Below are positions 25,101 to 34,100 of a DNA stretch of 64,000 nucleotides, piece after piece. The position numbers were made by a program, and so were the translations under genes. Numbering within the stretch: the stretch's first letter is position 1; the number at the start of each line of letters is the position of its first letter. Source of the DNA: Opisthocomus hoazin. Its lineage: Eukaryota > Chordata > Aves > Opisthocomiformes > Opisthocomidae. The notes under the pieces are model-generated. The model searched no databases. It was not told the DNA's origin and saw only the letters and a program-made list of their open reading frames with translations. The DNA lies in contig NC_134419.1 in the NCBI RefSeq assembly GCF_030867145.1, forward strand, positions 6,351,501 through 6,415,500, given 5' to 3'.

Positions 25101-28100
25101 TGACGTGTAGGAAGGGCTTTGGTGGTGGCCAGACCTTCTTGGGGGATGCTGTCCTCCATGAACTGGCAGTGGGAGGTGGCTGCTGCCAGCGGTGCAGTTT
25201 GCACAGAGTTAGCCACCTCAGAAGCAAAAATAAGTCAAGTTTTGTGCACAGAGAGGACTTCTGCTGAAGGAGGTTGGACCACGGAGGTTTGTCTTCTCCG
25301 CTCTGGTGGGACGTGGATGGAGAAGGCAATGGTGTTGGCACGGGAAGGGTTGTCCTGAGGTGCTGTGACCTCTTCCAGCCAAGGTCTGCCAGGCAGTAGG
25401 GGCAGGAGCTGGTTGCCTTCAGCTCCAAGAGGATAAATGGTGGTGTAAACGGTGGGGCGTCATCTCCCCGGGCGCAGCGGCTGGAGCGGGGAGGCTGGCA
25501 GGAGGCTGGCGGTTGAAATCCGCTTGGCTCCATCTCGCCGCCGAACCGTTCAAATAAAGAAAAAGGAAAAAAAAAAAAAAAGAGGGGGGAAAAAACCCCA
25601 CCCTCTTACTTTATTTACATTGCACTCAAGTTTCCGCCTTACAAAAGATTTGCAGGTGCAAATATGTCCTGCCTTCATTAACTTCCCCTCCCTTTTTAAT
25701 TTATGTGATTTCAATTTTCCTTCCCTGTACTGTTAATTAGGGGACCCTCTAATCAGTACCATTATCACAGTGGTATTCATGTTTAGGAAAGCTGCTAAAC
25801 AAATGCTTGCAAAATTGCTAAATGGCTAATTAATGTCTGTTAATTAAGAAAATTGCTCATGGTAACAAACCATGCCATTGCTGGCAGCAGCTAGAAGGCG
25901 AACACTTGTTGAAATTAGTAACGAGGCAGGTAGAGAACATCTGCTCCGGCGCCGGTCCTGGAGCCTGCCGCCGCTTCCCGTCACCTACTGACAAAGCTCG
26001 TTTGCTTGCTCTGCCGATTGCACCTCCTTCCACTCAAGAAATACTTTTTTTTCATTTTTTCTTCTTCCCCTTACGTTAACACGCACCGGTATATTCTTGC
26101 ACTGAGCTCGTGGTTTTTCCAAGCAAATTTTCATTTCGTGCTTTTAAGGGAAATTTAAAAAATTAAAACCCAACACACACAAAGCGGGCGTTCGAGCCCA
26201 AAATGTCAGCGGCTGCTGCGTTGCCGCCTCAAACCTGCACCGACTAATCTCTCCCTTTTTCCCCTAGACATCCTTTCTTTGCTCCAAGCCGTTTTGCTCG
26301 CGCCTGTAGGGAATCCACCTCGAGGAAGGATGTTGCACCCGTACGGGCTGGCGATGCAGCCCCGGTTGTGCCGTACAAACGCTGCCCAGGCGCGAGCTGG
26401 GACGTGCTCCTCGTCCTCTGCGCTCGCTCCAGCACCTCCTCTGAACCACCGCCAAAACCCAAAAACCCAGAGGTGTCTCCAACCTTGGGGATGAGAGAGG
26501 GAAAAATGATCTTTTTTTTTTTTTGGTATGGGGATGTTTTTGTGTTTCCCCCAACCTCTCTGGTCCTCTCCTGCATATTTTTTTTCCTCGTTGCACGCCC
26601 TTGCAAAGTGTTTCCCTGTGTGTTTATCATTGCAGACTTGGTTGAACTGCCAGACCGTTTACCATCAATGTGGCTGCTGTATTTTGACAGATGTTCTGAT
26701 TTTTAATTTTTTTTTTTTTGCATATATCATTATTCATCGTTCAGCTACAAATGACTAGAAACTCAATTAAAAAGAGGAAGAAAAAAAAAATTTAAAAAAT
26801 GGGAGAACTGACTCCCCGACAAAACAGGTCCACCCGTCAATCCTTTTTTTAGCTCTTTTCTGCGCTTTCATGTGCTAATCTATAACCTCCTTCTACTGTC
26901 TGACCTCACAGGGACCGCCTGGGTCACAGCCCTCGCCACACGCACAGCCTCCACCCCACAACCCTAACAGCATGATGGGACCCCACAGTCAGGTAAAGAC
27001 ACTAGCGATGGGTAGGGCTGTGAACCGGGACGTGCGCTCGATTTGCTGCTTTTTTTTTCCTCCCCCCCCCTCTATAAGCATGCTGGGCAGCGGGTACCTG
27101 CTCCCCTGGGGAGCATCCCCCCGGGCACCCCAGCTCCGAAGCGAAATACTGGTTTTTTCCCCCTTTTTTTTCCTTTTTTCTTTTTTTTTTTTTTCGGATG
27201 TGCAGTTGTCAATGGACTGAGAAGTCAATCGTGGGTATCGGACTCAAGGTAGCCTGAGAAATGTAACTTGATGTGGGTTTTTAAGCTTCTGTTAGTAGCA
27301 GCAGTTGTAAAAAAAAGTAACTTTAAGCCTGTCTTCTTTTTTTTCCAGTACTTAGCATTGGGGTTTTTTTTGTGTGTGCGTGTCTGTATGTGCTTATTTG
27401 CCACTTTTTTTAATATATCTCTATATTTTTAAACTTGAACAGGATCTAACACTCAGGGTTTCCCATGCACTAATTTTAACAGCCTCACCTAGTATTGCCG
27501 ATGTCAAACGCTCTCAAACAATAAATCTACAGGGAAAATGTTAAAAACGGACTCCGGACATCTTTTTTTTTCTTTTTTCTTTTTTTTTTTTTTTTCCCTT
27601 TTGAAACTTAACTTTTTAAAAAGGATATCTCCAGAAAAAACAAAAACCAACCAAACAGACCCAAAACGGTGTGTGCAGTCTAACCGGCGTGCGTGGGGAG
27701 CGTGCTGCCTCCCCGCAGCTCGGCCCTCACCCCCCTTTTGTGTCCCCGCAGCCGTTCATGTCGCCGCGCTACGCCGGAGGTCCCCGGCCCCCCATCAGGA
27801 TGGGCAACCAGGTACTGCGCTCCCGGGCCGGGTTTCCTGGGGGTGGCTTTTGTCTGGGGTGGGGGGCGAGGGCCACGTGTCCTGCGGATGCTCCTTGGGT
27901 GCCGATGGCGAGCGTCACCCGTTTACTTGATGCTGGCGCATCGAGTGTCACGTAACCGTTTTATTTTGATTTTATTTGGAGGTTGGGGCGTATCAAGGGA
28001 GCTAATGGCGGTGGGGCGTGTGCCGCTTGTTTGTCTGTGGTGTTTCCAGCACGGCCGCGCCGCGTGCTCGCTGCCCGGCTGGATTTTCCCCTGCAATCGC

Positions 28101-31100
28101 AGAAAATTAAAGTGATGGAGATAATCCTGCTGCTGGGTTGACCGAGCGCTTAGATCAGCGGTGGGGTCAAGCGGGGCAGGTCACCGCTGAATTTTTGGGG
28201 TTGGGTTTATCCTCTTATCCCAGCTTAAACAAGGGCAGTTTGTTTCTGGCCTTACGGGCAGAGGCTCCCGCCCCACGCGCTGCCGGAACGCGTGGCCTGC
28301 GGTTGAGGGATTCGTCTCGTTCCCAGCGATGCCGTGCAGATCCGTAGGGTAATGCCTGAACCGGAGGTGACTTGTCATGAAAGGGAAATTAAAGGAAACC
28401 TGCAGTTCCTTGGAGTAGCAAAGGTGACTGCGCAAAAATTATCTTGGGAGCTTGTTTTTTGGCTAACAGTGTTATTCTTATATAGCTTTTACCAGCAGAA
28501 AGAGCAGGGCAGTCACAGAATCTCAGCATGCTAAGGGTTGGAAGGAACCTCTGTGGGTCATCTAGTCCAACCCCCCTGCCGAAGCAGGGTCACCCAGAGC
28601 AGGCTGCACAGGACCTTGTCCAGGCAGGTCTTGAATATCTCCAGAGAAGGAGACTCCACAGCCTCCCTGGGCAGCCTGTGCCAGGGCTCCGTCACCCTCA
28701 GAGGGAAGAAGTTCTTCCTCATGTTCAGGTAGAACTTCCTCTGCTTCAGTTTGTGCCCATTGCCCCTCCTCCTGTCACTGGGCACCACTGAAAAGAGTCT
28801 GGCCCCATCCTCCTGACAACCAACCCTTCAGATATTTCTAAGCATATATTAGGTTCCCTCTCAGCCTTCTCTTCTTCAGGCTGAACAAGCCCAGCTCCCT
28901 CAGCCTTTCCTCATAGGAGAGATGCTCCAGTCCCCTCATCATCCTCGTAGCCCTCCGCTGGACCCTCTCCAGTAGCTCCTCATCTTTCTTGAAGTGGGGA
29001 GCCCAGAACTGGACACAGTGCTCCAGATGGGGCCTCACTAGGGCAGAGTAGAGGGGAAAGGGGATGTAGCAGATTGCTTCGTGTTTGCGCTTGCTGGATC
29101 TGAGACTTGAGTCGCTGGAACCTGCAAAATGCTGGTGAGACAGCTGAGATGTAGCTGAGAAAATACTCGAGGCGGGGGGGGGCTGATGTAGCACCCCCCA
29201 AGCCCAGCTGGGCTGGAAGAACCTCTAACCCTGGGGCACCGGTGGCTGGTTTAGCAAGCAATTAATGAATGACCCCTTCCAACGGGTCCGTTTTAACAGG
29301 ACCTCATCCTGCTGTGGTCCCGAGCTCCGCTGGAGGTGAGCATGCCTAGCTGGGGTAGGCAGGACAGGCACGGCACTGGTTCGGGGAGGCCACTCCTACA
29401 GCGGGGTTGAGCATCCAGGGAGTGGGTAAAGTTAATTGGAAGGATTTGGGGTTTTTTTCCCCCCAAACAGCACGTACGAAACACAGGTTTGTACCCACGC
29501 AGAGCTCGGTGAGGTTATGGTCGCATCCAGAGGGACAAGAGGAATAAATAGGCAGGCAGGAAGGTCAGGCAGCAGAAGTGTAAATACCCATCGCTACAAC
29601 CCCCCTGGTTTCTCTTCCTCCTGCTGCCAGCTTCCAAGCTGAAAAAAAAAACAGTGGGATTGGGCAGATTCTGCCTTGGCACAGCCGCGTGGACCCGGTG
29701 CCTGCGCCATGCTCCGTCAGTGGGACCTGTCAGGCGTCGGCATCCAAATAAAAGGCAGTGCTGTAGCAAGACTGTTTACGGATGGCTTCCCCCAGGCAGA
29801 TGGTATCTGCGTTTTTCCCCTCTTTATCTGTTCGGAGCAGCCTTTGAACTTTAAATAGCAGCGATGTGGCCGGAGCAGAGCTGGGTTTGGGGAGGAGGAG
29901 CGTCCGCTTTCCCCTCTGCCTGCGCGGGGACAGGTCCAAACGCTCATCCGCCCCAGCAGCTGATGAGTGTAGATCCATATATATGGCGCCTTGTTTGGGT
30001 TTTAGAGGGTGTTTGTGAAAGGAAAGGGGAGGCGGAAGCCCGGAGGCTGCAGGAAGATGCCCGGGATGCAGCGGGATGCTCGGGCAGCCGCAGGTTGTGC
30101 TGCGGCAGGAGGGGTGGTGCATCCCAAGGAGCCCCCCAAAAGCCTAAAGCCTCAACCCAAATCTATCTCTGTAGGCTGCATTCTAGCAATTATTTTTTTT
30201 TTTTAATCTTCCTCCCCTTGTTTTCACAGCCCCCGGGCGCCGTTCCCGGTACACAGCCGTTGCTGCCCAACTCGATGGATCCCACGCGACAGCAAGGTAG
30301 ACCCAGCAGAGGAGGGCTGAACGTTAACGTTTCTCGTTAGCTCTTAATTTGGGACCTGAAGTGGCTGCCATGCCGTGTAACGCCGCTGCTTTCCTCCCCA
30401 CAGGGCACCCCAACATGGGCGGCCCCATGCAAAGGATGAATCCTCCGCGAGGGATGGGCCCCATGGGTCCCGGTCCGCAGGTAAGCCCGGAGCCGAAGAG
30501 CATCGGAGAGCTGAGTTCACCCCCCCAGCCCTGTCCCCCCATTAGCCTTAATGCGTTTTACATTAGTCTCACGTCTGGAAATCCCTCCTTCTGACGCGAG
30601 CGACGTCTTCAGAGCTCGTTAAGGGTTATTGCAGCCTCGCTCCTGCCCTTGCATCCGAGGGGATGGCACTTAGCGCCGCGCCGGAGCAGCCTTGGAGTGC
30701 ATTACACTGCCTGCCTGGGAAGCAGCTACAGCCCCGACAGCGAGAAGGGGAAAGGAGGCTTGCATTCAAAATAAATTAATAAAAAGAAACGGCAAAGATC
30801 CCTTTAGCAGGGGAATAAGGCTTTCCTCTGCGAGGTTCCCCTCTGCCTGCCCTTCCTGCTGTCTGCTCGAGCTCTCTGTTTCAGGAAAGGGGAGCAAACT
30901 TGTGAAATCAAGCAGATCTGGGTTAATATATGCTGTCTTTCCCTTGATTCACTTTACGGAGTGGCTTCTTGTTGACTCACTCCTGTTTGTTCCTTCTACG
31001 AGACTTCAAAACCACATTACCATATTTTGGTTGGAGGTTTATCCTCTCTGCGTCGTCGCCTACGTCGAGTTTGTAGCGTGAGGAGCGGAGTCTGTCAAGA

Positions 31101-34100
31101 GACGAGCGGGCGCGCTGGAGTTCTGTTTTGTTTTTTCTTCCCCCGGCGACTGTTGAGATAAGCGAAATGTTGTGTAAAGAGGGAGTTGTGTCATCTCTTT
31201 CACACCAGCCTGAGGATGCTGCTCAGGGATGCCCGGCCATCTCCGCGGGCACCCGGGGCTGTCCGAGGGCAGGGGATAAAAAACCTGCACGAGCATCATT
31301 TCACGGACGAGCCCTCCGACAGCAAAGCCGGGGATGCTTCGAGTGCTGCTGCTCTGCTGAAAAATCCTCCTTCCCCGGAGGACTGCACCCAAAAAAAAAA
31401 TGGCATTTGTTAGCGTGGCCTGCGCCAAGGAGAGCGGCGGCGGCTTGCCCGGGGGAGGCTGCTCGCTTCCCACTTGCGAAGCTCGCCGCGAAACTTGGAA
31501 GCTGCGAGCGCGCGTTGAGCGCCGCGTGGGATGGCGGCGGCTCCGGGAGCCGGCGGGAGTTGTGAAATGTTCGGGGTTTTATTTTTGACTCCGCCGCTCC
31601 CTGTGTACCTACACTGGGGAGAGGTTTCTCGAGAGGCAGCCGGGCTTCCCAATCTGGCACCCGCCGGCCGCTGCCTCCCCGCAGCCATCCGGGAACCGGC
31701 GCCTGTGCGGGCAACCGCCGAAAATACCCAACCAAACCTCACGCCTCGTGGGCCCACGGCTTTTTTCTCTTTAAGCTTTGCATCAGGACCTTCCCAAATA
31801 CTCCATAAATTATTCCAGAGGGGTGCAGAGCATCCAGCCGGGGCATCCCGGCATCCTGACAGCGGCTACCTATCACGCACCGATGATGGATCATCCCTTA
31901 CAGCCGATCGCCGCTGCCTTTTTTCCTGTAATAGTTGCCATTTTAGCTCTGCAGAAGCCGGGCTTAGGTTTGCCGGTGCCTCTGTGAGGAGGGTTTGTAG
32001 CCGTTGGGTTTTGACGGCGTCTTGCCGGAGCCTGGCATCCAGGTCGCTCGGCACAGCTGCGTTCCCTCCCCACCCTCCCTGAGCAGCTTTCAGATGGCTT
32101 CTCGTTTTCCAGCCTTTCAGCTCTAATTAAAAACTCTGAGCTGCTTTTTCTTTCTGTTTTTCTTTTTTTTTCTTTTTTTCCTTTTCTTTTTTCTTTTTTT
32201 CTTTTTTTTCCTTTTTTTCTTTTTTTTCTTTTTTATCTTTTTTTTAAACAAGGGGTTTGATGCTGCTATTCAGTGTAAATGGCTGGAATTTCGATCAGTT
32301 AAGGACTTGCCAGTAATTTGTTTGGGGAAAAGCCTTTTCTGCCTCTTGAAAACAAACTTTGGCAGTGCCCTCAGCAGAGCACCCTGCTCTCTGCATCCGT
32401 AAATCCAGGGAAGAATCGACGGCACCAAAGTATTGCGCCTCAAATCCAGCTTGGACCACTCTGAGGGGCTGCAAAATAGGAAGCGGCCCACCATCCCCCC
32501 TCCTGCCCTAGCAATTTTTTCTCTAGAAACGGCAGAAATCCAGCCCAAAAAGATGCGTCGCGGGGGGGAAGGTGGGAGGGGAGGAGCGGCGGCGTGACCT
32601 AAATCCGGCTGCGCGTCGCCCGGAGGGCGCAGGCAGCGAAGCGCGGACCAAATGGAGCGCGGCATTCGGGGCATTCCTCTTCCTTTGCTGCCTTCAGCTT
32701 GGCTTTGTACTGGAGCTGGTTTGAGGAGGTGAGGGATGCAGATCTGAGGCTCCCGGTCCCGGCTGGAGGCTAAGCCGGGGTGGAATAAGCCGGGAGAGGA
32801 GCCCCAAGGGGCTGCCTGCCCTCACCCGCTCTGCGCGCTGCAGACCCTCGCCGCGGGATGCAGCAGGGAGCTGGGAAGCGCTGGGAAAACAAGCCTGGCT
32901 CGTTTTCCATTTTCCAGCCATCATCCTGGGAGCAGGGGATGCTCCATCTCGGGGAAGCCGGTGCAGCCTTTTCCCGTCCTTACGCTGCAGCAGTGGCTTT
33001 GGGGCTCAGCCTGGCTCCCTTCCGTATTCAGCTGCCTGGGTTTTATTATAAACACAATTGTTAATTGCCTCTATGTTCACCATCATCTAACATTTTGTTT
33101 TCAAGCTCATTTTGCAAACTGACCCTCCTGTTTGTTGGGGTTTTTTTCCCCTTCTCTTGCCTCCTCTGGTTTCCCTTCCCGCTACGGGAGACTGACCCTT
33201 CGTTATCGTTGCAGAACTACGGCAGCGGCATGAGACCTCCACCCAACTCCCTAGGTCCCGGCATGCCTGGAATTAACATGTAAGGCAAACCCCGCGCCGG
33301 GGACCCTCGTGTGGCCGCCGACTCGGGCTTTGCGGGACCGTGTGGATAAAAACACAACGTTTTCTTTTTTTCCTGTTTAATTTTGACCCCAGGGGGCCGG
33401 GAGCCGGCAGACCGTGGCCGAACCCCAGCAGTGCTAACTCAGTGAGTACCCCACGGTCCTTGGAGGAAGAGCGGGGCTGGGCGGGGACCGTCCCACAAAC
33501 GGGGTGATTCCTCGTTAGCTGAACCCTGCTAACGAGAGGGGGTTCCCCAGCCTCTCGTTTAGGCGCTGCGGGGTCTGGTGGGCCCGGGGACGCCCGTCCT
33601 GCCTGGGCTGGGGTCAGCGGGGGGCTCTTGGCTGTGCCCTGCACCCCACCGCTGAACCCGGCTCTCTGCTCTCTGTAGATCCCATACTCTTCTTCATCGC
33701 CTGGTACATACGTGGTGAGTCCTCCCGCTCCGTCTGTCCGTCCTGGCGTCGGCGTGCAGAGATGTTGCGGCTCGGGGGGGCTCATGCGGTTTTGGGGGAG
33801 ACGTGGTGCCGGGGTGGGGGGCCGGGCTGGGTTTGGGGGTGCTTGGTCCAGCTGGGGGGGGAGTTTGAAGGCATGGGGAGGTGGGCGATGCTCGTGTTCG
33901 CGTGGCTGAACCCCGCTTCGTCTCTCCGCAGGGCCCGCCCGGCGGCGGGGGTCCTCCAGGGACACCCATCATGCCCAGTCCCGCAGGTACGAGCCCCCCG
34001 AGACCCCCCCTCAGCCGGGGCCAGCTCTCCAGCGCTCCTGCCCCTTCCCCTGCCGGGAGACCCCCGTCCCTGGGGAGCACCGGCGAGAACCAATTGACAT

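Noticed and set aside
28838-29194. Minus-strand open frame resembling a reverse-transcriptase C-terminus
   Set aside because: Also a CR1 relic, running past the element edge into unique DNA.
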